A stretch of DNA of 23,631 nucleotides from an uncultured Selenomonas sp. (lineage in GTDB: Bacteria; Bacillota; Negativicutes; Selenomonadales; Selenomonadaceae), in assembly GCA_938045435.1 (NCBI GenBank), contig CALIBA010000158.1, positions 1 to 23,631 of the forward strand, read 5' to 3'. The notes under the pieces were generated by a model. The model worked only from the letters and a program-made list of their open reading frames with translations. It was not told the DNA's origin and ran no database searches. The position numbers and the translations under genes were made by a program. This document shows, in pieces, positions 5,671 through 11,839 of the stretch. Position 1 is the stretch's first letter, and the number at the start of each line of letters is the position of its first letter.

Positions 5671-6343
5671 ATTTTGCAAACATCTCTATACGTTTTCGTT
5701 CATCTTCCTGCAGCTCCTCTGCAAAGGCGGTGAATCCCTGCAAATCCTCCGTATTGAGATAGTTGATATACTCCTTGCGTCGATCCACCGGAATCACGAT
5801 CGGAGTCAATCCAGCGAGGAAGCAAGCGTAAACCATCAGAGCACGGCCGACCCGCCCGTTGCCGTCCGGGAATGGATGAATATGCTCGAATGCGATGTGC
5901 TGGCGGCAGATGGCAAATACCTTATCCGAATCGGATGCAGCGGCATCCATCTGCGCGGCGAGGTTGTCGATCCAGTCCGTCAGTGCCGACGGAACGAGGT
6001 AGGGCGGTGTCGGTGTGAAGCCTGCGCCGATGATCATATTCGGGCGCTGCTTGAACTGCCCAGGAACACTTTCGATTGCATCCCTGCAGAGGATCGCGTG
6101 TACCTCGCGGATCAGAGAGAGGGAGAGCGGTGAGCTAGATGTCGACTGTTCGACGAGAAAAGTCATAAACGCCTTATAGTTCAGCACCTCGTTCAGCTCG
6201 CGCATATCCATCGCACGCGGGACATAGCCGTCAACGAGAACGCTCTTTGTTTCGCCCTGCGTCAGCGTATTTCCCTCGATCGCCGTGGAGTGATGCGCCA
6301 TCCGCACCATGAGATCACTGAGATATTCGGGCGAGTATGTCAT
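5669..6343 (-). CDS. Fic domain protein (AMPylase-type), self-inhibited class
   Basis: Fic enzymes transfer AMP or a related group from a nucleotide to hydroxyl side chains of target proteins. The catalytic loop HPFPDGNGRVGR (residues 156-167) fits HxFx(D/E)GNGRxxR exactly, with His156, Asp160 and both arginines intact. The N-terminal motif STAIEGN (residues 19-25) matches the inhibitory (S/T)xxxE(G/N) helix, here in the class II position, so the enzyme probably restrains itself through Glu23 and needs no separate antitoxin. Length (224 aa) fits a short Fic protein. AAAGGAG precedes the ATG by 7 bases. It lies 24 bases after the methylase gene, in the same leftward cargo run. The target is unknown. 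Confidence 0.9.
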   Translation of the reverse strand: MTYSPEYLSDLMVRMAHHSTAIEGNTLTQGETKSVLVDGYVPRAMDMRELNEVLNYKAFMTFLVEQSTSSSPLSLSLIREVHAILCRDAIESVPGQFKQRPNMIIGAGFTPTPPYLVPSALTDWIDNLAAQMDAAASDSDKVFAICRQHIAFEHIHPFPDGNGRVGRALMVYACFLAGLTPIVIPVDRRKEYINYLNTEDLQGFTAFAEELQEDERKRIEMFAK

Positions 6344-6367
6344 CGCAAGGCTCCTTTCTATCGTAAG

Positions 6368-7252
6368 CTATACTGCCATAGGGGATTTTTCAAAGAAAAC
6401 TTTATCATAAGATTCGACGATGGTTTCAGGGCTGTGCAGGAATAACTCTTGCTCATCCCTTTTTTTATTGGCCACGTATCGCAGGCTATACCACATAGGC
6501 GGCATATCTTGATAAATCTCTTGAATCCGATGATGATTGTCGTAGGTGAGGATCCACTTGAATGCATTCATGAGATGAATTGCATCAGATAAGGCCACAT
6601 GCCCCTCGTCGTCGAAAGCATTCTTGTAGAGCTTTTTTCCTTGCTGATAATACGGTGGATCAAAGAACACAAATAGTCGCTCTTGATCTTGATGTACCAA
6701 TACGGTACGGATAAAATCTGCGGCATCCATGTGATAAAGTTGTATGTGTTTGCGTGCTGCTGCAATATCCAGAATCTTTTTTTTCAAAGATTCTTTGTTA
6801 TAACGGCAGTCAAGCTTATATGTTCCTTTTTGTGTAAGACCGCCGATTGGACCACCCGTAATAATGCCAGACATATTCGTGCGATTTAAAAAAAATGTCG
6901 CAAAGGCAAGCTCTATACTATACTCACCTGTAGCTCTCAACGCCTCATAAATACGACGTTGCTCATGCCATACATCCATATTGATAGGCGTATCATAAAT
7001 TTTTTGCAATAGACGTTCTGTGTTATTGAGAATGGCATACCAAATAGAATAGATACATACATCAAAGTCATTCAAAATGATGGAGTCAACCTTATGACCG
7101 AGTAGAAGGTCAATAGCAACTCCGGCACCACCACAAAATGGTTCACAGTAGATGGGGGAGACCATATTGTTAATTTCAATTGTGTGCTGCACAAATTTTG
7201 TCAGCTGTGTTTTTCCGCCTGGGTATCGCAAAGGTGTACGTGTCTGTGGCAT
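6368..7252 (-). CDS. DNA adenine N6-methyltransferase, D12 class (Dam-like)
   Basis: Methylates adenine in a short recognition sequence using S-adenosylmethionine. Motifs: TPLRYPGGKTQL (residues 6-17, SAM-binding motif X), CEPFCGGAGVAIDLLL (36-51, motif I), NRTNMSGIITGG (123-134) and the catalytic FFDPPYY (196-202, DPPY). At 294 residues it is a full D12 enzyme. The start at 7252 is chosen because AAAGGAGG lies just before it; an ATG 18 bases upstream contains that SD. No restriction endonuclease is adjacent, so it is a solitary methylase, perhaps protecting the phage from host restriction or marking its DNA. It is visibly AT-richer than the early genes, suggesting separate acquisition. Confidence 0.92.
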   Translation of the reverse strand: MPQTRTPLRYPGGKTQLTKFVQHTIEINNMVSPIYCEPFCGGAGVAIDLLLGHKVDSIILNDFDVCIYSIWYAILNNTERLLQKIYDTPINMDVWHEQRRIYEALRATGEYSIELAFATFFLNRTNMSGIITGGPIGGLTQKGTYKLDCRYNKESLKKKILDIAAARKHIQLYHMDAADFIRTVLVHQDQERLFVFFDPPYYQQGKKLYKNAFDDEGHVALSDAIHLMNAFKWILTYDNHHRIQEIYQDMPPMWYSLRYVANKKRDEQELFLHSPETIVESYDKVFFEKSPMAV

Positions 7253-7310
7253 ACTAAGACCTCCTTTCATTCCATCATAGCAGAAAAGTTAAATGTTGGC
7301 CATCCCAAAA

Positions 7311-8954
7311 TCATGATCTTCGCATGGCTTTGATGTTTGTCAATTTGGATTGAAATTCTGATATGAATGTCTCTATTTCGTTTTTATTGTCCTTTATCCA
7401 AAAAGAAATAACATTCAGATCCATAAGGAACTCGCTATTATCCCTGAACCAATCCTTGTATTTCTCGCGATCTTTTTTTCGCTTGGCATATTTTGGCGAA
7501 AAGGGGCCATAATCTTCAAGAGTTCGTTTGTTAATCACAGCTCCATTGAGCAATTCGTGCTCTGGTGGTAAGCCTTTAAGGAATGAATATATGATACCCT
7601 CGGGAGAACTGTTTCCGGGCAATATCAGAAGGTTGTACTCATTGTAGTCTTTTTTATCAAAGTCACCATCTACTACAATCAATGATTTTCTCAGAGCGGG
7701 AAATGTTTGCTTATTGAACTTCGCTATTTCTTCGCAGCCCCATTTCATCTTTGGCATAGATATTTGGCATTTTATCCGCTCTGGCAAAATCTCCTCCAAA
7801 AACCAGCGTGTTTCTTTATCTTCTGTTAGAACTAAGACTGGGGAACGAGATAATGTAGCAGGATCAACAACAAGCATATCGTTTCGTATCATTGGAAGTA
7901 GAGGTGCATCTTTGACCGATAGGACATTGTTTTGCGTTGTAATATATACCACAGTGCTATCTTTATACCGCAACTCATCATCTGTCTTATAAAAGTGTTC
8001 CAGCATAGACAGACTGTGTGTGGTAAAAACAATTTGTAGGTCTAACTCCATCGACTCCCTGTACAACAAATCCAAGAGACGGACTTGCGCTGCTGGGTGG
8101 AGCGTTGCATCCAACTCATCAACGAGAAGAATTCCTCCATGCCAGGTGGTCTTTTCTTCGTTTAGCTGCTGCTTCAACTTTTTGAATGAAAGTATGGCCA
8201 AAAGAATTTGTCCCAGATTATCCTGTCCTGATGAGTTGCAGAGCCCGTTGTATGAGTCACTCTCTACGCCGGCAAAGACCTTTTGCTTTAAATCTGGATG
8301 CAGACGTGGATCCACGCCTGTTATATTTGACTGACTTAAAATATGTTTGTAAGCCTCTATCAGCCAAGCTTTATCATCTGGATGTGATGCAAAATATGAC
8401 GTGATAGCGGGAACTGATTTCAGAGTAGTAGCGTCGCTACACTCTCCCAAAGGATACAGTCTACTCAGTCCAAGATAAATAACAGGGTAACCAAGCTTTC
8501 CTTCTTGGTCATGGTGCTTTGGGATAAGACGGAAACGCCTGTTATTATCTTGCCAGGTCGTACGAAATGGAACAAGAAATTCCTCTGCAGGGTCAGAAGT
8601 ATCCGTAAAAAGAATCTCTATGGCTTTTTGGCGCTTCGGGTCATGGTCAAAAGACGCCTTGATAATCTCTCGAAACTCACCGCGAAAGTTTGGTTTGATA
8701 AGAGGTGCCGCACTTTTAAATTCACAGCTGTTCGCTAGTACTGCGAGAATCGTTGATTTTCCTGTCGCATTATGGCCCGCAATAACAGTCAATCTTTTAG
8801 CGATTGGGATTTCCTTATCCTTAAACTGGCGAAATTCATGTAGGATTATCTTTTGAATTCTACAGACACTTACAGACGGATTCCTTTTTCTCGGTTTCTT
8901 TTTTGGAGGATCTTCTGATTCGTTATTATTGAAATCAAGCAATTCAACTTCCAT
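7311..8954 (-). CDS. OLD-family-like ATPase with C-terminal Toprim nuclease region
   Basis: Resembles OLD (overcoming lysogenization defect) nucleases, ABC-type ATPases fused to a Toprim nuclease and known from P2, where OLD excludes lambda. Residues 30-70 hold an SMC/RecF-like N-terminus with Walker A GHNATGKST (60-68). SSGQDNLGQ (241-249) fits the ABC signature, LLVDELDATLHP (276-287) is Walker B, and TTHS (311-314) the switch His. The C-terminal part has Toprim-like VLTEDKETRWFLEEIL (375-390), VVDGDFD (427-433) and PGNSSPEG (446-453). AGGGAGG precedes the ATG. The gene is AT-rich like the methylase downstream. Likely role: defence against other phages while lysogenic. The domain call is good; the phenotype is inferred. 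Confidence 0.82.
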   Translation of the reverse strand: MEVELLDFNNNESEDPPKKKPRKRNPSVSVCRIQKIILHEFRQFKDKEIPIAKRLTVIAGHNATGKSTILAVLANSCEFKSAAPLIKPNFRGEFREIIKASFDHDPKRQKAIEILFTDTSDPAEEFLVPFRTTWQDNNRRFRLIPKHHDQEGKLGYPVIYLGLSRLYPLGECSDATTLKSVPAITSYFASHPDDKAWLIEAYKHILSQSNITGVDPRLHPDLKQKVFAGVESDSYNGLCNSSGQDNLGQILLAILSFKKLKQQLNEEKTTWHGGILLVDELDATLHPAAQVRLLDLLYRESMELDLQIVFTTHSLSMLEHFYKTDDELRYKDSTVVYITTQNNVLSVKDAPLLPMIRNDMLVVDPATLSRSPVLVLTEDKETRWFLEEILPERIKCQISMPKMKWGCEEIAKFNKQTFPALRKSLIVVDGDFDKKDYNEYNLLILPGNSSPEGIIYSFLKGLPPEHELLNGAVINKRTLEDYGPFSPKYAKRKKDREKYKDWFRDNSEFLMDLNVISFWIKDNKNEIETFISEFQSKLTNIKAMRRS

Positions 8955-9060
8955 GGTAATAGCCTCCCTACATGCCTATTTCGTTCCGCAAAAGCGGATT
9001 TTACGCTGGTTTCAGCGCTACAAACTCCTCTGGTACGCCTGCCGATCAGACGGCCTTTCT

Positions 9061-9447
9061 TTATGCCCTCCATCCCTCCGAGAGGAAGCGGCGCACATAG
9101 TACTCGTCGAGATCGTAGCGATAGGACATGAGACACTCGGCGAATTCGTCCGCCTCGTCTTCTATGCGTGTATTGGAGTATGAGACATTTCGCATCGAGA
9201 AGGCGGTATATCTTCCATGGCATACGATGTGTCCGAGTTCGTGACAAAGGACGGCTGTCTGCTGCCATTCGGGCAGATTCTTATTGAGTGCAATAATCCT
9301 CCGATTTAATAGGCACTTCCAGAAACCGTTGACCGTTGGTGGTAGGCTGACAAAATAGACAAGACAGTTTAGCTCTTTTGCGATTCGGTACGGGTCTGAG
9401 GTATCATGTCGGGTTACGAGATTCCTGACGCGCAGGGGGATGTTCAT
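9061..9447 (-). CDS. ImmA/IrrE-type metallopeptidase
   Basis: A zinc protease of the ImmA/IrrE (Peptidase_M78) family, which cleaves ImmR/CI-type repressors to induce the element. The zinc site CHELGHI (His69, Glu70, His73) is followed by EDEADEFAECLM, in which Glu98 is the expected third ligand. At 128 residues it has the usual length of phage ImmA proteins. The ATG at 9447 fits the AAGAGG site; the GTG at 9456 would overlap it. It lies downstream of the repressor gene in the same direction, as in ICEBs1-like immunity modules, separated by a 320-base gap containing a promoter and a terminator. It is probably the trigger for derepression. Confidence 0.9.
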   Translation of the reverse strand: MNIPLRVRNLVTRHDTSDPYRIAKELNCLVYFVSLPPTVNGFWKCLLNRRIIALNKNLPEWQQTAVLCHELGHIVCHGRYTAFSMRNVSYSNTRIEDEADEFAECLMSYRYDLDEYYVRRFLSEGWRA

Positions 9448-9482
9448 CGGCTTCACCTCTTTTGTGGTGACTATATTACAAC

Positions 9483-9514
9483 AAAAAGGCCTCTACCAAA
9501 GTAGAAGCCTTTTT
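9483..9514. terminator. Bidirectional hairpin terminator upstream of immA
   Basis: AAAAAGGC, TCTAC, a CAAA loop, GTAGA and GCCTTTTT form a 13-bp stem with one mismatch. Because the outer stem is A-rich and T-rich, it can act in both directions. It lies between the promoter at 9571-9599 and the ImmA start, so leftward transcripts must pass it to express immA. Confidence 0.75.
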
Positions 9515-9564
9515 GCGTTACACCGTAACATTTCCGTATTATTTGGGAGTCAAGCCCAATTTAT
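9483..9564 (-). ncRNA. Putative short RNA or attenuator leader upstream of immA
   Basis: A near-consensus promoter (9571-9599) fires leftward into about 80 bases that end at the hairpin terminator 9483-9514. The predicted RNA has two more hairpins: TTGGG/CCCAA (9543-9559) and GTTAC/GTAAC with a 3-base loop (9517-9529). No reading frame with an SD is inside. It is either a free short RNA made from the prophage or a leader that controls how much immA operon message is made. The remaining sequence between 9600 and 9768 holds only a possible gene remnant. Confidence 0.45.
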
Positions 9565-9570
9565 ACGCTC

Positions 9571-9599
9571 ATATTACACCTTTTGAGAGGATTTGTCAA
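9571..9599 (-). promoter_or_regulatory. Strong minus-strand promoter upstream of immA
   Basis: On the minus strand TTGACA (9599-9594), 17 bases, TAATAT (9576-9571): a consensus -35 with optimum spacing. It can serve immA and the OLD, methylase and Fic genes beyond it, subject to the terminator at 9483-9514. Confidence 0.7.
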
Positions 9600-9743
9600 G
9601 GCGTTCTACTTCTATGTAGTTTTGGAAAATCATTTTAGATATATCGGACATAATCTCAGGTGGAATACAAATATCATATAGATTGTCACTACGCTTTGTT
9701 GGTGTAAGTGTTTCTTGCTAAAATCCATGGCAATGAAGGACAT
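9574..9743 (-). pseudogene. Possible frameshifted remnant of a small gene after ci
   Basis: An open frame without start codon (9717 to the TAA at 9574) would encode 47 residues that look protein-like, including NLYDICIPPEIMSDISKMIF and ending LDKSSQKV. In another frame, an ATG at 9743 (SD AAAGG directly adjacent, so poor) starts MSFIAMDFSK and meets this segment near 9718. A one-base indel there would join them into a protein of about 57 residues. The consensus promoter at 9594-9599 lies inside its 3' end. This may be chance coding potential; I give it low confidence. Confidence 0.25.
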
Positions 9744-9768
9744 CCTTTCTCGGCTTCAGCGATGCAGC

Positions 9769-10191
9769 TCAACCCTTCTTGCGTTTGTTCTTCTCTTTGA
9801 CATCCCAGAAGATAAGTTCGAGCGCCTTCTTTACCTTCTCCTTATCCTCTCCGTTGAGGACAACGCCGTTATATGTAAGGTTATCATCGTCAAGGACTTT
9901 CTCAAGTTGCCTGCGGGTGCGTGCGTCAATCTTCTGTCCCGTTGGAGAGAAAGCGGGCAGATCGTCGGAGGCGGGGGCGGGGGACTGCTCCGTCGGTCGC
10001 GTTTCCCATAACGTATTCATGTCTACGTTGAAAAAATCTGCAAAAGCCTCCAATACTTCAAAACTAGGTTTTCTGCGCCCGCTTTCGTACATACTTATGG
10101 AGCTTTTTGCCAACCCTGTCCCGTTTGCCAATTCTTCTTGCGTAAGTCCTTTTGATAATCGTAGCCGTTTGAGAGTATCTGCGAAAGCCAC
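9769..10191 (-). CDS. CI-like phage repressor (HTH XRE family, ImmR-type)
   Basis: Maintains lysogeny by binding operators around the ci-cro interval. The N-terminal helix-turn-helix covers residues 4-60 (LKRLRLSKGLTQEELA, then GLAKSSISMYESGRRKPS). A Pro/Ser-rich linker (68-85) leads to a charged helical C-terminus (DARTRRQLEKVLDDD, then LTYNGVVLNGEDKEKVKKAL). There is no LexA/S24 self-cleavage domain, so RecA-driven autoproteolysis is not expected; the nearby ImmA-type protease is the likely inactivator. The GTG start at 10191 is chosen because ATCGGAGGTGG lies 7 bases upstream. The product has 140 residues. It is divergent from the Cro-like gene across a 129-base operator region. Confidence 0.88.
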   Translation of the reverse strand: MAFADTLKRLRLSKGLTQEELANGTGLAKSSISMYESGRRKPSFEVLEAFADFFNVDMNTLWETRPTEQSPAPASDDLPAFSPTGQKIDARTRRQLEKVLDDDNLTYNGVVLNGEDKEKVKKALELIFWDVKEKNKRKKG

Positions 10192-10212
10192 AATACCACC
10201 TCCGATAGAATA

Positions 10213-10241
10213 AAGATAACACAAAAAGTGGACTTTCGCAA
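10213..10241 (-). promoter_or_regulatory. Leftward repressor promoter (PRM-like)
   Basis: On the minus strand TTGCGA (10241-10236), 17 bases, TATCTT (10218-10213). The operator-like palindrome at 10225-10236 lies in the spacer, so the repressor could regulate itself. Confidence 0.5.
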
Positions 10242-10303
10242 TAAAAAGTTTACTCTAAGTGTTGACATCATCGCCAAACAATGATACACTCACAGTGAAC
10301 TTT
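10225..10303. promoter_or_regulatory. Repressor operators: AAAGTnnACTTT palindromes
   Basis: Three related 12-base palindromes: AAAGTGGACTTT (10225-10236, perfect), AAAGTTTACTCT (10245-10256, one mismatch) and ACAGTGAACTTT (10292-10303). A fourth, weaker site, TAAGTTCACTAA (10519-10530), overlaps the Cro stop codon. The first two sit on the leftward promoter 20 bases apart, which is about two helical turns; the third lies at the start of the rightward transcript. This is a typical CI/Cro operator arrangement. Confidence 0.65.
10262..10290 (+). promoter_or_regulatory. Rightward early promoter (PR-like)
   Basis: TTGACA (10262-10267), 17 bases, TACACT (10285-10290). It drives the Cro-like gene and possibly the early region, and is flanked by the operator palindromes at 10245-10256 and 10292-10303. 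Confidence 0.75.
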
Positions 10304-10320
10304 AGGAAAGGGGGATTCAA

Positions 10321-10521
10321 ATGAATAGAGCTTTGATTGCTCAGAGGCTAATCCATCTGCGTGGAAAGAGAACCCAAGCAGAAGTTGCGAAAGCTGTTCA
10401 TATCAGTAAATCTGCGCTTTCGTCGTATGAATCTGGTGCGCGAATGCCGCGTGATGAAGTAAAGATTGCACTTTCCAAGTTGTATGGGAAATCTGTTCAC
10501 GAGATTTTTTTTGCTCAATAA
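10321..10521 (+). CDS. Cro-like transcriptional regulator (HTH XRE family)
   Basis: A 66-residue protein that is almost entirely one helix-turn-helix domain: RLIHLRGKRTQAEVAKAVHISKSALSSYESG covers helices 1-3, followed by RMPRDEVKIALSKLYGKSVHEIFF. AAAGGGGG precedes the ATG. It is the first rightward gene, divergent from the CI-like gene, and ends at another operator-like palindrome. Small size, position and orientation make it the Cro counterpart that represses ci during lytic growth. An XRE activator is the alternative. Confidence 0.85.
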   Translation: MNRALIAQRLIHLRGKRTQAEVAKAVHISKSALSSYESGARMPRDEVKIALSKLYGKSVHEIFFAQ

Positions 10522-10565
10522 GTTCACTAAAAGTGGTTACTATAACTGAGAGAGGAGGTGAGGGG

Positions 10566-10865
10566 ATGGAGGAGCATGGGATTACATGCCCGCCGTCAGA
10601 AGAGGAACAGAAAGCGGGAGAACAGTTCAAAGTCAATCACAAGGGGCGATACGAATGGTTCGCCGCAATGGAGAGATTCCTTTTTTTCTTCAATCGTTGG
10701 ATTGCCAGTAAAAAGAAATTCCGGGTCACAATCGACTTTGACCCGGAATGGACAATGCTTGTTCGATTTAGACTGTCGAATCAAGCGGAATCTGAGATAT
10801 TGGAATCGCTAAAGCCGTCACAAGAGATCAAGACGGTGGCATGTAAGTGCGAATCGGGCAACTAG
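10566..10865 (+). CDS. Hypothetical early protein, 99 aa (first cassette gene)
   Basis: Not recognised. The product starts MEEHGITCPPSEEEQKAGEQ, has a Trp/Phe-rich centre (EWFAAMERFLFFFNRWIASK) and a beta-rich C-terminal half (FRVTIDFDPEWTMLVRFRL). The start is fixed by GAGGAGGTGAGGGGATG, a ribosome-binding block repeated almost exactly before two other genes in this region (11127, 11840). The last 38 bases overlap the end of a convergent gene on the minus strand. An inverted repeat inside the coding region (10718-10749) looks like a terminator for that opposing gene. Confidence 0.65.
   Translation: MEEHGITCPPSEEEQKAGEQFKVNHKGRYEWFAAMERFLFFFNRWIASKKKFRVTIDFDPEWTMLVRFRLSNQAESEILESLKPSQEIKTVACKCESGN
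10705..10749 (-). terminator. Minus-strand terminator inside an opposing coding region
   Basis: ATTCCGGGTC (10718-10727) and GACCCGGAAT (10740-10749) are perfect 10-base inverted arms. On the minus strand they are followed by TTTCTTTTTACTG, so the hairpin would stop the message of the gene ending at 10828, although it lies within the plus-strand gene. Confidence 0.6.
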
Positions 10866-11055
10866 ATGGTATCCGTAGCGCAGATACCAATTCATCTAGG
10901 AGCACGTGATCTTCAAGGAAGAAAGAGAATGTGACACTGCGAATGTCGGGAGGATTCCCGACGGGCATGAAAGCGAGCTTGTCAATCGCATGGAAAAGCG
11001 CCATCCGTTCGTCGTCCTGCAAGGAAGAGCCATCTATTGTATATCCATTAAGCAT
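10828..11055 (-). CDS. Hypothetical protein, 75 aa (convergent cassette gene)
   Basis: Not recognised. Begins MLNGYTIDGSSLQDDERMAL and ends SCPIRTYMPPS, with a mixed helix/strand pattern and one hydrophobic stretch (RSVTFSFFLEDHVLL). The gene is supported by AAAGGAGGTG 5 bases before the ATG and a perfect TATAAT on the minus strand (11084-11079) inside the repeated promoter element. It converges on the plus-strand gene at 10566, overlapping it by 38 bases. A hairpin (GTCGGGA, loop GGAT, TCCCGAC, 10945-10962) lies in its coding region. Confidence 0.6.
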   Translation of the reverse strand: MLNGYTIDGSSLQDDERMALFHAIDKLAFMPVGNPPDIRSVTFSFFLEDHVLLDELVSALRIPSSCPIRTYMPPS

Positions 11056-11060
11056 ATTAA

Positions 11061-11109
11061 CACCTCCTTTCCGTGCTGATTATACTACGGCGAGGAGGAG
11101 AGCAACAAC
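11061..11109. repeat. Cassette repeat R1: divergent promoter/RBS element
   Basis: 49 bases, identical to 11741-11789 except at two positions. On the minus strand it supplies a perfect TATAAT and the SD of the gene at 10828-11055; on the plus strand TATACT (11081-11086) with TTAACA 18 bases upstream and a purine-rich stretch leading to the SD of the gene at 11127. The two -10 boxes overlap on opposite strands. Confidence 0.75.
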
Positions 11110-11126
11110 AGAGAGGAGGTGAGGGG

Positions 11127-11315
11127 ATGGATTCGCTCGGAGCAATATGTGTGGTCTTGTTTGCGGCGATGCTCTATTTTCTGTTCAAGTTTATCGCTAC
11201 GTCGAACGCTCTTACGGCGTATATGTTTTGGGCAGAGAGCAAAGGCATTGAGCATCCGTCAAAAACGGAGTTCAATGCCTGTCGTAAAGAGGTGCTTCGT
11301 CAGCAGTTCAAGTGA
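11127..11315 (+). CDS. Small membrane protein, 62 aa (cassette gene)
   Basis: Begins MDSLGAICVVLFAAMLYFLF, an N-terminal membrane segment (about residues 4-24), then a short soluble part with AYMFWAESKGIEHPS and a basic end (ACRKEVLRQQFK). The start is set by GAGGAGGTGAGGGGATG. It overlaps the 3' end of the convergent minus-strand gene by 16 bases, and a hairpin TTCAAG-TGAG-CTTGAA (11307-11322) is centred on its stop codon. Inverted arms AGGCATTG/CAATGCCT (11243-11280) lie in the coding region and may terminate the opposing transcript. Function unknown; the topology would suit a small exclusion protein. Confidence 0.6.
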   Translation: MDSLGAICVVLFAAMLYFLFKFIATSNALTAYMFWAESKGIEHPSKTEFNACRKEVLRQQFK

Positions 11316-11734
11316 GCTTGAATGATCGCGCTGATGACAGAGGAAGCGATTTTCTGAAAAGCGGGAATGGACTGCGCCTGCAGCTCTGTCGCAATCGCTT
11401 TTGTTTTCTCGAAAACCGTCTTACTGCGAATATCATTCAACAACTCATGACCAGCAGGCGTGAGGTCGCGAACGAAGAACTGCATTCCGCTTGGCTCCCG
11501 ATCAGATGCAATCAGTCCAGCATGGAAACAGTACCTCAAGTGGTACAGGATTTCATTGCTCTCGTAGGCGTGAAGAAATTCCTGCTGATATGGCGGTGGT
11601 TTCGGGTGATTGCCGAGATGGTCGCCAATCCGATTCACGGCATCCGTATCGACAAACATGGCGGGGCGGCGGTAGTCCGCGACCTCCTCAACACATAGCA
11701 GAATATCGCGTAGGCAATCAAGATTTAACCGCAT
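11300..11734 (-). CDS. DUF2513-like protein
   Basis: A 144-residue protein starting MRLNLDCLRDILLCVEE, with the DUF2513 features: an N-terminal 'DLxRxILLxVEE' helix, a central LRYCFHAGLIASDRE segment, and LTPAGHELLNDIRSKTVFEKTK near residue 105, followed by a hydrophobic C-terminal helix. DUF2513 proteins occur in prophages and are of unknown function; the fold looks like a winged helix. The start at 11734 fits AAAGGAGGTG within repeat R2; a longer frame to 12004 would read through the repeats and is rejected. The promoter is the minus-strand TATAAT (11764-11759) in R2. Confidence 0.75.
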   Translation of the reverse strand: MRLNLDCLRDILLCVEEVADYRRPAMFVDTDAVNRIGDHLGNHPKPPPYQQEFLHAYESNEILYHLRYCFHAGLIASDREPSGMQFFVRDLTPAGHELLNDIRSKTVFEKTKAIATELQAQSIPAFQKIASSVISAIIQAHLNC

Positions 11735-11740
11735 AGTAAA

Positions 11741-11789
11741 CACCTCCTTTCCGTGATGATTATACCACGGCGAGGAGGAGAGCAACAAC
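11741..11789. repeat. Cassette repeat R2: divergent promoter/RBS element
   Basis: Second copy of the 49-base element. It contains CCGTG (11751-11755) and CACGG (11766-11770), an inverted pair around ATGATTATAC, with TATAAT on the minus strand between them. Unlike R1, 33 extra bases separate it from the GAGGAGGTGAGGGG block before the gene at 11840. Confidence 0.75.
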
Positions 11790-11839
11790 CACGAGCGCAG
11801 AGGCACAAGGCATCCGCGCAGCAGAGAGGAGGTGAGGGG

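Noticed and set aside
8955..9060. Small hairpins in the gap between immA and the OLD-like gene (for example CCGC-AAAA-GCGG near 8987).
   Set aside because: Stems are only 4-5 bp with no T run in the direction of transcription, so they are not convincing terminators.
9715..10011. A 98-codon plus-strand frame opposite the repressor gene.
   Set aside because: Shadow of the CI-like coding region, with no SD and a glycine run from the opposite-strand linker.
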